A DNA stretch of 64,000 nt from Mycolicibacterium sp. P9-64 (GCF_008329605.1 NZ_NPKO01000013.1:1-64000), one strand, 5' to 3'; counted from the first letter of the stretch, positions 9,830 through 19,381 are shown. Notes: generated by a model not told the origin, from the letters alone. Numbers and translations: made by a program.

Positions 9830-10474
9830 TCACGTCTTGACGTTGTCGAGCATCGCGGTGGCGATGCGTTCGGCGTCGGGCACCGCCCATTCTGGATCCT
9901 TCGGCCAGCCCACTGCCGGGTCGAATGCCGTTGTCACCTTGGGTGTCTCGCACGTGCGAGCCTCCACGACGACGTTCTGGCGGACACCAAGTGCCTGTTG
10001 GCAAGCGTCGGGCCCGTTCTCGCCGCCGTTGGTGGCCATCGACACGGCGATGACGTCACCCTGCCGTTGCACGCTTCCCAACGTGTAGTCAGCACCGTTC
10101 TCGTAACCCAAACTTGCCCCAACCTCACCGCGAGCACATGTATTCCATTGCGCCTGTGATGATCCCAGGAACGCACGGGCGTCGTCAGCGCTGGCGAAGA
10201 TGGCCGCGGTCTGCTGTACCAGATGTGGCCCGTCTGCGCCGCTGTAGAGGTGTCCGAATGTCTGAGTCTTGAGCTCGGGCGAGCCGGCGACTGCGTACAC
10301 CTCATGTTCGCCGGTGTACACCACCCCGACGCACGATTTCGGTGTGACTTGGCTTGCTGTGTCAAGCAGTGTGGTGAGGTCGCCGAACGATGCTTGGGCC
10401 GTTGTGAGCGACGCCATCATCGACCTGTGCTGATGTTGGGTTGCCATTTCGGGCATCGGGACGAAGGTCAGCAT
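9830..10474 (-). CDS. PknH-like extracellular sensor domain protein, probably 5' truncated
   Basis: This 214-residue frame has the pattern of the PknH-type sensor domain: LLDTASQVTPKSCVGVVYTGEHEVYA, then a mid-domain of about 60 residues with FASADDARAFLGSSQAQWNTC, then TLGSVQRQGDVIAVSM and a late Cys pair (PDACQQALG and EARTCE). In mycobacteria these domains are exported, as PknH ectodomains or lipoproteins. Here no signal peptide, lipobox or kinase domain precedes it, and the frame is closed by a TAA 48 bases upstream of the first ATG. The 5' end is therefore probably lost. Confidence 0.65.
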   Translation of the reverse strand: MLTFVPMPEMATQHQHRSMMASLTTAQASFGDLTTLLDTASQVTPKSCVGVVYTGEHEVYAVAGSPELKTQTFGHLYSGADGPHLVQQTAAIFASADDARAFLGSSQAQWNTCARGEVGASLGYENGADYTLGSVQRQGDVIAVSMATNGGENGPDACQQALGVRQNVVVEARTCETPKVTTAFDPAVGWPKDPEWAVPDAERIATAMLDNVKT

Positions 10475-11318
10475 CCGGTTCTGCCACCAGTTCTGTTGGA
10501 GTGCAACAGATTAGCGGATATACCAACAACGGCCTGACAGAGTTGCACGTTGCGGAACTAGAGAACCGGTCCGAGCGGAGATCCACGCTCCATGGATCGC
10601 CTGCCGGCCAAGCAGGGCTGCCCCTACGCGAGCAAGCCGGTACCGAATGTGAACAATTGAGACGCCGCGCGGTCCTACGCGTCACGGCTTCATTCACGCT
10701 GCTGAATGATCCGGATGCTAGGTGTGCCCGGCGCTCGAGCCACCTCTTATCGGTCGATACCCCCTTGGCGGACACCGGGTGAATACGTCACTATGACGAA
10801 CTATGATGTGGCGCGCGGCAATTAGACCGTCGCCCGTTTCGGCAGAATCAAAGCGGTCACGCCGCGCCGAACGCAATGAACTTAAGAGCGGTCAATGCTG
10901 CAGGGTTGACTCGCCTGGAATTCCAGAAAACTAGGATCAGCGTGGCTGGCTGCCCGCCAGAAGTTCGTCGCCAGGGTCAATGCCCTACTGTCAGTCGACG
11001 GATTCGGGGCGCCGTGCTGACGGTGTGTTACACCGAGGCAGTCGGTTCAGTACCCGCGCACCGTTGACGGCGACGTTCTGATGGGGAGGCTCGGGCCTAT
11101 GAGTAGGGCCAACCCGCGGATAGAACGGCCAAGCGCGGCGTCTTACCTCTAGTTCGACTAGTTCGATCCACCTCCGCCCACCCAAGGCAGATCAGTCGCA
11201 TTCGGCTCCCGTTGTTTGGCGCCGAGGCGCTCTGCCTCACCGCGATTCCTGCGAGTCTCCTGTGCCAGTGAACTGACAGCCCGCGAAATTGTCGGTGGCC
11301 TGGTTACTATCCCGAAGT
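10475..11318. other. No gene recognised
   Basis: Contains the expected position of the missing 5' part of the sensor-domain gene and the upstream region of the next membrane protein. Short frames lack domains. No repeats or RNA genes seen. Confidence 0.4.
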
Positions 11319-12023
11319 ATGGGACAGCAAACATCGCCACCGCCCGGGTGGTATCCGGACCCGGGCGGTTCAGGTCAGCGTTTGTGGGACGGCAATCAGT
11401 GGGTCGGGACACCAACCGGGGTGTCGTCCAGCGGTAAGTCGGGGGGCTCGGTCAAGAGACTTGGCATTGCGATGGTGGGTACCGCCGGGGGCATCCTGCT
11501 CGCGTTGTTCGTCGTCCTCCTGTTCGTAGCCCACGCTTGCAGCTCCGCCTACGAGGATTCGAAGAAGGACCCGGCGGCCGACGCGCAGACCGTCAAGCTA
11601 GGCACCAACTTCGACGTGGGTGGCGTTGCCGTCAGCAACATGAAGGTCAAGGTTCAACACGACCTAGGCAGCGACGGGTTCATGAACACAAAGGCCAAGG
11701 GGATCTACGTAGTCGTCACTGCGCACGTCACCAATAACGGCACGAAGGCACACGGGCTGGACAGCATGTTCCAGAAGCTGCACGTTGGAGCCAAGGAGTA
11801 TCAGGCCGACCCGTTCGCCAACATTGGTTCGAGCAGCGATATAAAGACCTCGGTGGACGTCGATCCCGGGTTCAGCGATGACGTCACCTTTATCTTCGAT
11901 GTGCCGGAATCCAGTGTCAGCGTCGGGACCACGGCGTCCTTCACCGAGGAGACGGTACTGAATGTCTCGGGCGGTCTTAACGGTGAGCAACCCAACGATG
12001 TGAACGTGGTCCTGAACGGCTGA
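11319..12023 (+). CDS. DUF2510 / DUF4352-type membrane-anchored protein
   Basis: This 234-residue protein starts with PPPGWYPDPGGSGQRLWDG, the DUF2510 motif typical of actinobacterial membrane proteins. A single membrane segment follows at about 55-78 (GTAGGILLALFVVLLFVAHAC). The extracytoplasmic C-terminal domain has the DUF4352-like beta pattern (KLGTNFDVGGVAVSNMKV, GIYVVVTAHVTNNG, FIFDVPESS). Such domains are Ig-like and probably act at the cell envelope; the function is unknown. The start is the ATG of MGQQTSPP. Monocistronic. Confidence 0.75.
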   Translation: MGQQTSPPPGWYPDPGGSGQRLWDGNQWVGTPTGVSSSGKSGGSVKRLGIAMVGTAGGILLALFVVLLFVAHACSSAYEDSKKDPAADAQTVKLGTNFDVGGVAVSNMKVKVQHDLGSDGFMNTKAKGIYVVVTAHVTNNGTKAHGLDSMFQKLHVGAKEYQADPFANIGSSSDIKTSVDVDPGFSDDVTFIFDVPESSVSVGTTASFTEETVLNVSGGLNGEQPNDVNVVLNG

Positions 12024-13077
12024 ACGAGGATCCTGCGACCCCGAGGCAGCTCCTGCTGACGTAGTTGGTCGTTATCGGCAGAGCAATCCGGATCTGCGTT
12101 AAAGAGACTGGTTGCCGTCGATATAGGGCGCGCTCATCGGCGGCCGCGCGGCGGTGGCGTAACCACCGCGCCGGGCTAGGTGTCGCTGATGGGCGCCGTC
12201 GTTAGGTTCGCCGAACGCGTTATTCCGTCGAGGGCGCTGCCTCCCAACTTGCGGCGGCGTACCGATCGGGGCATTCTCGAGCTCCGCGCGTAATCTGGGG
12301 GCGCCCCCAGAGGAGTACCCGTGGCATACACGCCGTCGCTGAACCCGCCGCGACTCGGTGATCCGATCAGCAGCGACGGCGAGCTCGCCTACGTCAAAAG
12401 GTCCTCCGCGCAGCGACAAGCCGCGATATGGAATGAGGTGCTCGCTGGCGATCCGGTCTTCGGCCGCGGGTCTGGCGTGGCCGTCGGTGTTGCTCCTATG
12501 AAGAACGACGATCGCCGGTGGCCTCTTGTGTGGGTGCAACTTCCGAGTGGTCAACGTCCATAGCCTCAGCACGTTGGCTAGCCCGGTACTCGATCTTGGT
12601 CGGATGGCCGGCCCGATTATGAAGCGTGCGCCATGGCGGTGCACCGGCGGTCGCAGAGGTTGATTGAGTTCGACCAGCGAGCGCCGTCAGCTGCCCGGCG
12701 GCGCGCTGCTGCGCGCGTGGATAACAACGGTTATCCATGATCAACTCCGGTCGAGAAAAATGCGAGACCGGCTAAAGACTGCCATCGACAAACTTCAATC
12801 CGGTTCGTGCGCCTCAATTGGCTGAGATCTGGTGCTCCCACTGACACCCGGCCTGAAGGGTGTGGCATCACCCCCCGCTCGGGTAGATGCAGATTTCAAT
12901 GACAAGTCCACCGTCCGTCAGTCAAGCTAGCAGTTGAGGCCGTGGCGCATCTGGAATGTCGGGGGCGCTCGGACTCGCGCTGTTGCGCTACATACGTTTT
13001 GCTCTCGCCACCAGCCAGTGGCTACTTCAACCCGCCTCCCGAAATTTGGCCAAAGCAGCGATCCTCGCAGGCTGGTC
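12024..13077. other. About 1 kb without a convincing gene
   Basis: A frame at 12321-12563 (GTG start after GGAG) gives 80 residues without a recognised domain and is too weak to call. A perfect inverted repeat TGGATAAC-AACG-GTTATCCA lies at 12718-12737. Its arm resembles part of a DnaA box, but I see no box cluster, so I do not call an origin. Confidence 0.4.
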
Positions 13078-13272
13078 CTAGTGGAACTCCTCTTCATACA
13101 TGGGCAGGAACTGGCTGGCCGGCTGCGGCTGTTCGGCCGCTACGGCCGCGTCGAACAACGCAAGCAGGTGTTCGAGATAGGCGGCGTGCTCGACGTCGGG
13201 TGCGTCGGTGATGGCCTGGATGATCTTGCGTCGCTGCTTGGCGACGTTCATGCCAGTGTGAACGCTCTTCAT
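13078..13272 (-). CDS. Hypothetical short helical protein
   Basis: This 64-residue frame reads KQRRKIIQAITDAP and then EHAAYLEHLLALFDAAVAAE, an amphipathic-helix-rich composition with good mycobacterial codon bias. There is no recognised family. GAGG sits too close to the first ATG; an internal ATG (MNVAKQRR) at 13251 is an alternative start. It could equally be the C-terminal relic of a larger protein. Confidence 0.35.
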   Translation of the reverse strand: MKSVHTGMNVAKQRRKIIQAITDAPDVEHAAYLEHLLALFDAAVAAEQPQPASQFLPMYEEEFH

Positions 13273-13435
13273 ACCTCAAGATACTGACCGTCGCGGCTAC
13301 GACCGAGATTGTTCAACGCCAAAGTCATCGCTGCGTGGCCGGTAGCACGACCTGGTCGGAGCCGCTGCATTGCGTGAGCAAGTACATGTCGGTCAGATGC
13401 ACGACTGCGTCGCTTTATGGTGCAAAGATCGAGAT

Positions 13436-14746
13436 GTGACCATCGAGGCTGACATCATCACCTGGGCGCTTACACGCCCGGCCTGGCAGCAAGAAGTGCT
13501 CGTGTCCCTCGCTAGCGGCCACAGCTACACAGAGGACCAGCTCGAGGCGCTCGTCGATGACATTTTGGCCGGGCACAAGACGGCGCCGAGCCAAGAGGCC
13601 AAAAGCATCGCGCCTAAACCCGATGCCGCCGAGCAGGTATCACTTCGCGCCCTGACAGAAGTGGTCGGCGTCAACGCGTTGATTTCTGGCCAAACGCTCG
13701 AGTTCGGCTCGACTGGGCTCACGATCGTTTACGGGGACAACGCCAGCGGCAAGTCGGGATATGCCCGGCTGATCATGAAGGACGAGGTCGGTCGCCTAAA
13801 GAAGCTGGAAGCGCTCAAAGCCGCGCGCAGCGCCGCGGACACGAATTCGGTGACGCAGAAGTCCTCGGCGCTGACGCGTCAGTACGCGACCAAGATGATT
13901 CTCGACGAGTTCACCCGCGAGACCGAGCGGCTGCAGTTGCGGCGGGTGACCCTCGACGACCTAGGTGGCCGCAAGGGGCAGCTGACCCAACGCCCCGGTC
14001 TGTTGGGAGCCACCAGGGGGACCACTACACGCACGGTGCTCAGCGAGGGGGAACAGACGGCTCTTGGCCTGGCGGGCTTCTTCACCGAGGCCGTCTTCGA
14101 CAAGTCGAAATCGGCTGTCATCTTCGATGATCCGGTGACATCACTGGATCATGTGCGTCGCGACAAGGTCGCCCAACGCCTGGCGCAACTGGCCGAGGAC
14201 CGTCAGGTCGTCGTGTTCACCCACGACGTCGCGTTCGTCGGCAACCTCACCGCTTCGGCCGAGAGTGAGGGGGTCGCAGTGCGTGAGTGCTCAATCGAGC
14301 GGCGGGGTTCGGACCCAGGAATGTGTGTGCAGTGGCTGCCCTGGAAGGCCAAGGACTTCGGTTCCCGGGTGGACCACCTTCGCACGGAGTTGGCAAAGCT
14401 GACGAAGGAGCGGCCGAACCTGCTCCAGGACGAGTACGAGGAGCGTGTGGCGACCTGGGCCGGCTATCTGTCGGAGACTTGGGAGAGATGCGTCACCACG
14501 GAGGTGCTCAACCAGGTGTTTGATCGCGGTACGTCGCATGTGCTCATGCAGAAGTTTCGGGTGTTGGCGAGGGTGACAGACGAAGACGATCAGGACCTGC
14601 AGGAAGGTTACGGGGCCACCTCCAAGTGGGGCCGTCGCCACGACAAGTCTGTCGAGACTAATTACGTGGCGCCCGAGCCCGGTGATCTCGAAGGCGAATT
14701 CAACCGACTCGTCGAATGGCAGAAGCGCGTGAAGAAGTACCGCTAG
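13436..14746 (+). CDS. AAA family ATPase (COG4694/AAA_13-like) with apparent internal deletion
   Basis: This 436-residue protein has a small N-terminal domain (ITWALTRPAWQQEVLVSL), Walker A GDNASGKSGYARL (about residue 100), ABC-type signature LSEGEQTALGLAGF, Walker B KSAVIFDDPVTSLDH and an H-loop FTHDVAF. In this family, which includes RloC/PrrC-like defence ATPases, several hundred residues with a coiled coil normally separate Walker A from the signature. Here the gap is only about 105 residues and includes the junction IMKDEVGRLKKLEAL. I infer an in-frame internal deletion. The GTG start gives VTIEADIITWAL. No nuclease motif was recognised. Confidence 0.7.
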   Translation: MTIEADIITWALTRPAWQQEVLVSLASGHSYTEDQLEALVDDILAGHKTAPSQEAKSIAPKPDAAEQVSLRALTEVVGVNALISGQTLEFGSTGLTIVYGDNASGKSGYARLIMKDEVGRLKKLEALKAARSAADTNSVTQKSSALTRQYATKMILDEFTRETERLQLRRVTLDDLGGRKGQLTQRPGLLGATRGTTTRTVLSEGEQTALGLAGFFTEAVFDKSKSAVIFDDPVTSLDHVRRDKVAQRLAQLAEDRQVVVFTHDVAFVGNLTASAESEGVAVRECSIERRGSDPGMCVQWLPWKAKDFGSRVDHLRTELAKLTKERPNLLQDEYEERVATWAGYLSETWERCVTTEVLNQVFDRGTSHVLMQKFRVLARVTDEDDQDLQEGYGATSKWGRRHDKSVETNYVAPEPGDLEGEFNRLVEWQKRVKKYR

Positions 14747-14747
14747 T

Positions 14748-14772
14748 CATCCCGACCGGCTAGGCCGGGATG
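14748..14772 (+). terminator. Hairpin after the AAA ATPase gene
   Basis: CATCCCG pairs with CGGGATG, with an inner CC/GG after one mismatch, three bases after the stop. There is no strong U-tract. Confidence 0.5.
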
Positions 14773-15320
14773 TCAATTGTCTTGTGCCGCAACATTGTGG
14801 CGTGCATACGACTGCGGTTCGGCAAAACGGAGTAAATGGGACGAATGCGCACAGTTGATGCTCTCCACGCCGCGCAGAGCTTAAGCCGACCTGTCGAACA
14901 GGTGCGACAGTCGTAGATTCGAGAAGGATTTCGACGCCCAAAGGGTCGAGAGCCGAGACAACAGAGGGACCGAGCCCACCAGGAACACGCGATCGCTTGT
15001 GTTGACGGGCAGAATTTCAGCCTCCCAACCAGTCACATTGGACGATCCCAATGAATCAGTGCGACATCCGCGCTGATAGATCCATCAGGATCAAGAGGTC
15101 ATCGTGGAGGGGCCGAACCAATGGCCAGGCATCGCTACCGGAGTCAATCGGCCACCAAGGTTTAAATGCGTTGCAAGGCAGCCACTATGGGGCGCAGCTG
15201 CCAACGGATCGCAGGTCGTGGGTTTGGCCGGGGATGTTTCATCAGATGAACGGCCCACGGTTGCACTGATCAATCTGTGTGACCGCATGATCGAGGTTGG
15301 CGCCAGGATCTTCAGGGCCG
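14773..15320. other. No gene recognised
   Basis: About 550 bases with only short frames without domain signals or ribosome-binding sites. It lies between two convergent genes. Confidence 0.45.
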
Positions 15321-15965
15321 CTAGTAGCTGAGCGCGATGCCGAGCACGGTGATTAGCAGTCCGATGATGGCCCACCGCAAGTCGAGCACTTGCGTCATGT
15401 TGAGCCGCTTGTCAAGATCGTTGATCTGACTTTGGATGTGCGCCAACGCCTCTGACCGCACCGCGGACAGATCGCTCATGATCCGAGTTACGTCCCTTTC
15501 CAGCGCGTGGATTCGACGGTCGATGACGGGTTGCTTCGCAGTCAGTTGGTTCACCCGCTCCGCCACTTGGGCAAGCCGTTCCTCGAACGACTTCGTCTTG
15601 TCGAGCGTGAATGGGGCGTGGCCAATCACTACAGTCGGCGCCCACCCGTACACCCCGGCGGTTGCCGCACCTGCATGCACCGTGACGTTCCTTGGCCTAC
15701 GCAGCAGTCGCGCCCAACGTTCGTTCACCCACGCGGAAAACTGGGTCCATCTCCACCGCGCGTATTCGGGCAGCGACTCCTGGTGCTTCGATCGCACGTA
15801 AGCGCCGAACAGCCCGGCAGCCGTCACCGCGGAGCCAATGACCTGCAGGGTGTTAGCCCACCAATGCCGGTCGTGCACCAGCCAGACGGCCACGATCACC
15901 CAACCGACTGCCCAGAGCCAGCACAGCAGCTCCCACCACGTGAACCGCCACCCCTGAACGCGCAT
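15321..15965 (-). CDS. Membrane protein with central coiled coil, unknown function
   Basis: This 214-residue protein has two N-terminal membrane segments (WWELLCWLWAVGWVIVAVWLV and TLQVIGSAVTAAGLFGAYV) and a cytoplasmic domain. From about residue 125 a long heptad-like region follows (FEERLAQVAERVNQLTAKQ, RIHALERDVTRIMSDL, IQSQINDLDKRLN). A final membrane helix lies near the end (WAIIGLLITVLGIAL). I chose the ATG giving MRVQGWRF; the frame extends far upstream but without coding character. I do not recognise a family. Confidence 0.6.
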   Translation of the reverse strand: MRVQGWRFTWWELLCWLWAVGWVIVAVWLVHDRHWWANTLQVIGSAVTAAGLFGAYVRSKHQESLPEYARWRWTQFSAWVNERWARLLRRPRNVTVHAGAATAGVYGWAPTVVIGHAPFTLDKTKSFEERLAQVAERVNQLTAKQPVIDRRIHALERDVTRIMSDLSAVRSEALAHIQSQINDLDKRLNMTQVLDLRWAIIGLLITVLGIALSY

Positions 15966-16547
15966 GGTGTCGAGGCTATAAGAGTGCGACACGCCGAAAC
16001 GTCCTACGCCGCAGGAGTGCTGGAATAGTTTCTGCTCTGCGTATCCGCGTTCGAACCGCGGATGCTGCTTGACGAAGACAACAAGAGCCGCATCTACGCC
16101 TACCGTCACTCGGCTCACTGGCAATGTCCTTCGCCGCGCGTGTACTTGCGTGCTCAGAGCGTATTTGACCAGCATCCGGGACGCCGTGCCCTGAAGGCAC
16201 GCAGAGGCACTGTGGCCCACAGACTGCATTTGGGGTCGGATAGCGATCCGACGGCACTGATTCGATTGAGTACCAACGATGTTGGTCTCGTCGCTCTGAG
16301 GCTTGACGGCCTCCAGTAACAACCGAAGGTCGGCGTGAGGATGCGCGACCGGCTGACCCAGATCCGAGAGCGAGTCGGGAGCCACACGACTTACATGCCT
16401 CTCCGGTGTGGCACGTCTCGACGACTATCTACAGCCTTCGGGACTTTCGGTCGTGGTAGGCCGATTGTGGCTGGCTATCGTTACGTGACGAAACAACACA
16501 GTTCTCGGACCTAGGGCGTGAGGATTTAGTAGCGGCGCAACGGCGAG
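15966..16547. other. No gene recognised
   Basis: Upstream region of the coiled-coil membrane gene and lead-in to repeat copy B. Frames here have no domain. Confidence 0.4.
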
Positions 16548-16761
16548 AAGATTTCTCGGTCCACCGTACGGTTCTAGAATCCGCCACGAAGAATGGAAAA
16601 CTGAGTCCGCCATCTTGAGTGGAATTCTGCAAATTCGCTGGTAGAGAGATCGTCGTCCGCCGAGCAGTTCCGGAACCTACAGGGGATGTAGGTTCCGTTT
16701 TTTCGGTGGCGGATGAATGGCGGATGAATGGCGGATCCGCCATGAACTCTGGAATTTGTCG
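16548..16761 (+). repeat. Iteron-rich long direct repeat, copy B
   Basis: Direct copy of the block at 9114-9338, with the same order of TCCGCCA/TGGCGGA heptamers, the hairpin and the terminal ATGGCGGATCCGCCAT palindrome. Copy B carries ATGGCGGATGA as a tandem where copy A has a diverged insert. It lies only 110 bp before the first regulon element, so it may mark the left edge of the 40-kb island. Confidence 0.8.
16672..16701 (+). terminator. Perfect 10-bp hairpin with T-run inside repeat copy B
   Basis: GGAACCTACA (16672-16681), loop GGGGA, TGTAGGTTCC (16687-16696), then GTTTTTT. Same stem as copy A. Confidence 0.75.
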
Positions 16762-16870
16762 GCCTGCTCAACGTCACGATCCTGGGTGCCGCGACGGCGA
16801 TCAGCAGGATGCGGGCCGGGCGGAGACAGGTTTTGTGCGGTTGCTTTTGATGCGCGAAATGCGTGGCCGA

Positions 16871-16912
16871 TCACCCGGGTGAATTAGCTCTTTGGGTGAC
16901 GACCACTCATCC
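16871..16912 (+). promoter_or_regulatory. Island element 1 (GGGTGA quadruplet)
   Basis: TCACCCGGGTGA, 11-base spacer, GGGTGA, seven bases CGACCAC, TCATCC. It lies 161 bases before the Cys-rich protein gene at 17074 and is the first of twelve. Confidence 0.9.
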
Positions 16913-17073
16913 CGCGTCGGTAATTGCTGCTCAGCAGATGGCCGGGGCAAGCGCAGCCGATCTTGCACCGGATATGCATTCGCACATAAGCGAGCAACGA
17001 GTCGCGGTGCCGGTGGACGAGGTGGCGGCGTTGATCGCCGTGCAACGCCATCACGACAAACGGGAGAAACGAG

Positions 17074-17559
17074 ATGAAGCGTCGCCAATTTCAACGATCG
17101 CCTGCTGAGTCCAGCGCCGCGCGTTCACCATGGCTGCGGCATCGAATGCGGAACGCCGCCGTCTTCGCCCGGCGTTCGGCGCAGTGGAAAAGACATGTCG
17201 CGATAGACACCGTTCCGGCGATCGAGGATCAACTTCACACGCTGCAGCCCGTCTGCAGCGCCCAGCGGGTGTCGACCGGAAGCGCATGCGGCGCACCGGC
17301 GGTGGCGGTCGTCCAGATACACGCCATCGACGGATGCGAGCAGATGGGGCTAAGCCCACACGGCGACATCGTCGAGACGCTCTGCCAAGCCTGCTTGGCA
17401 GCTTTGAAACCGGTGATCGCCACCTACCTGGGCGACAAGCGCGAGATGGCGTCCCATTGCGGCTCCCACCCGGTGTGCAGCACCTGCTGCCGTCCCACCC
17501 GATACGTGCGCAGTGTCTTCACAGTGAGATCGATCGGTGCAGCGTGGGTAACATCATGA
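17074..17559 (+). CDS. Cys-rich small protein (island family, member A)
   Basis: This 161-residue protein has an Arg-rich N-terminus. Its Cys/His-rich C-terminal half reads CSAQRVSTGSACGAPAVAVV, QIHAIDGCEQ, LCQACLAAL and then HCGSHPVCSTCCRPT. The pattern suggests one or two zinc sites or reactive thiols. It shares C..PAV..V..H...C and C..CL..L blocks with the proteins at 35842 and 47157. GGGAGAAACGAG precedes the ATG. It is first in the operon behind element 1. No function is known; I infer a redox- or metal-linked role from context only. Confidence 0.65.
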   Translation: MKRRQFQRSPAESSAARSPWLRHRMRNAAVFARRSAQWKRHVAIDTVPAIEDQLHTLQPVCSAQRVSTGSACGAPAVAVVQIHAIDGCEQMGLSPHGDIVETLCQACLAALKPVIATYLGDKREMASHCGSHPVCSTCCRPTRYVRSVFTVRSIGAAWVTS

Positions 17560-17608
17560 CCCGCCTACGCATCGGTTGCCTGTTTGTGGCGGTGGTGGCG
17601 GGTGATTC

Positions 17609-18085
17609 ATGTTGATCGACGGTCAGCTTGTGCATTTCGGCGTCGCCTCCGCCGTCTGTGCGGGATCGTCGATCGTAGCCGGGCTGATCGTCCACGCCGA
17701 CGACGAGGGCGCTCGGCGGCAGCACGAGCTGGGCAGACGACGCCCCACGGTGACGCGGCGACGCGCGGCGATCTTGGAGAACGTTGACCTGCAGACGGCT
17801 ACCGTCGCCGACCAACAGTGCCCGTTATGCGTAGACAAGCACCAAACGCGCAGTGACTCAACTAGATTCGCTGTCCAGCAGGAAGCACGGATGTGCGGGG
17901 AATGCGCGCCCGCCCCAACCCAGAGCCGACACGATGAGCTTACGGGCGGCCTGGGTGCCAGCTCTGACGGCCGAACCGCCGGATCGGGTGCGCCGGGGGA
18001 CGGCAAGCCCCGCATTGGCGTCACCTGGAATCAGGTCGGGTGGCGTCGGACACCTGATGCCCCCCGCGTGGAAGTATCGACATGA
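17609..18085 (+). CDS. Hypothetical protein with CxxC pair
   Basis: This 158-residue frame has high third-position GC. It contains QQCPLCVDKHQ and then MCGECAPAP about 25 residues later, a possible zinc or thiol pair, and a Gly/Arg-rich unstructured tail. It overlaps the following esterase gene by ATGA, which supports it being translated. It has no recognised family. It may be another diverged member of the island's Cys-rich proteins. Confidence 0.55.
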   Translation: MLIDGQLVHFGVASAVCAGSSIVAGLIVHADDEGARRQHELGRRRPTVTRRRAAILENVDLQTATVADQQCPLCVDKHQTRSDSTRFAVQQEARMCGECAPAPTQSRHDELTGGLGASSDGRTAGSGAPGDGKPRIGVTWNQVGWRRTPDAPRVEVST

Positions 18086-19134
18086 GCGCGCCCGCCGCCA
18101 CGTCGGGCTCACAGCGCCCCAGTCCAAGATCAGCCAAAGTACGGAAGACGCGACGATATCCAATCCGCGCGGGCGCCACCGTGGATATCGTCCAGGACGG
18201 TCCGAGCATGGCCGGTCGTATCGCCCGGCTCAGCGCCCGGCTGATGATCCGACCCACGCTGAGCGTGGGCAGCTGCCTTCCGTCGGCGCCGTGGCCATGG
18301 GGCCTCGTCGAATTCGCCGCCCGCGCCATCGCGCCGACACCAGGCCTGGTGCGCGCCGGCATCGAGCTGGCGCATTGCACCGCGCAGCTCGTCCGCGCCG
18401 CCGGAGTGCTACCGGCCGATGGCACCCGCCGGGTCGTGCTGTATCTGCACGGCGGGGCATTCCTCACCTGCGGCCCCTACACGCACGGCCGACTGGTGAG
18501 CATGCTGTCCCGTTTCGCCGACACCCCCGTACTGGTGCCCAACTACCGCAAGATTCCCAAACATTCGATCAGCGAGGCCGTCGACGATTGCTACGACGGC
18601 TACCGGTGGTTGCGCCGAAGAGGCTATCAGCCCGACCAGATCGTGCTGGCCGGCGATTCCGCCGGCGGCTATCTGGCGTTAGCGCTGGCGCAACGCCTCG
18701 TCGAGTACGGGGAACGGCCCGCCGCGCTGGTGGCCATGTCGCCGCTGCTTCAACTGGCAACACGACCGAAAACGACCCACCCCAACAGTGGCTCGGATGC
18801 GATGTTTCCCCCTAGAGCATTCGATGCCTTCCACGGCCTGATCACCCGCGCCGCAGCAAACCGTGGGTCGAACGGGCATTCCGACCTCGTTTACGAACCG
18901 CTCGACCACATCCAGCCGGGATTACCACCCACCTTGATCCATGTGTCTGGTTGTGAGGTGCTGCTTCACGACGCACAGCTGGCGGCCCAACAACTAGCGA
19001 CCGTCGGCGTGCCTGTGGAAGTGAAGATATGGCCGGGCCAAGTCCACGTGTTCCAACTCGCCGCGCCCGTGATCCCCGAAGCCACCAGCTCACTGCGCCA
19101 GATCGGCCGCTACATCCGCGAAGCGACCGGCTAG
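18082..19134 (+). CDS. Alpha/beta hydrolase, hormone-sensitive-lipase type esterase
   Basis: This 350-residue protein has YLHGGAFLTCGP (the HGG oxyanion motif, about residue 120), NYRKIPKHSISEAVDDC, the nucleophile elbow GDSAGGYLA (about 195), an Asp region near SGCEVLLHD and the catalytic His in WPGQVHVFQ. This order defines the HSL/Lip family (LipF/LipH-like in mycobacteria), which cleaves short-chain esters. The N-terminal 40 residues look unstructured, so a later start is possible. It is third in the operon behind element 1. Confidence 0.85.
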   Translation: MSAPAATSGSQRPSPRSAKVRKTRRYPIRAGATVDIVQDGPSMAGRIARLSARLMIRPTLSVGSCLPSAPWPWGLVEFAARAIAPTPGLVRAGIELAHCTAQLVRAAGVLPADGTRRVVLYLHGGAFLTCGPYTHGRLVSMLSRFADTPVLVPNYRKIPKHSISEAVDDCYDGYRWLRRRGYQPDQIVLAGDSAGGYLALALAQRLVEYGERPAALVAMSPLLQLATRPKTTHPNSGSDAMFPPRAFDAFHGLITRAAANRGSNGHSDLVYEPLDHIQPGLPPTLIHVSGCEVLLHDAQLAAQQLATVGVPVEVKIWPGQVHVFQLAAPVIPEATSSLRQIGRYIREATG

Positions 19135-19381
19135 CCGATGGATGTCGGAGCGTTGCCATCAGACGTGGACCGGCCACATTCACATTGGCCCGGCCACGGG
19201 TCGCCTGGCGCCGCAGCAGCGTTTGACGCGCGCTCGCCGTGGCGGAAATGCACCATTTCGTCGCTTTCATTGCGGCACAGGCGCATATGGATGCGGACCC
19301 GAGTCTTTTGGCCCCGAGACGCAGCACCTGATCAACGTCAGCTCACGATCGCTGCCGATCCGCCCGGTGCTGCGGCCGTAC

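Noticed and set aside
12718..12737. Inverted repeat TGGATAAC/GTTATCCA as a replication origin
   Set aside because: Only one DnaA-box-like palindrome and no dnaA, dnaN or box cluster nearby.
16871..16912. Reading the element as a DosR box or a SigF promoter
   Set aside because: The DosR box is GGGACT-AGTCCC based and the SigF -10 is GGGTAT-like; neither the half-sites nor the spacing agree.
16871..16912. Reading the element as a SigH/SigE-type ECF promoter
   Set aside because: No GGAAC/GTT pair at 16-19 bp is conserved across the copies, although autoregulation of the ECF genes remains possible through another factor.
17130..17615. Alternative 161-residue frame overlapping the Cys-rich gene
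   Set aside because: Arg-rich shadow in the +2 frame without domain signals; the 17074 frame has the start signal and the conserved Cys blocks.
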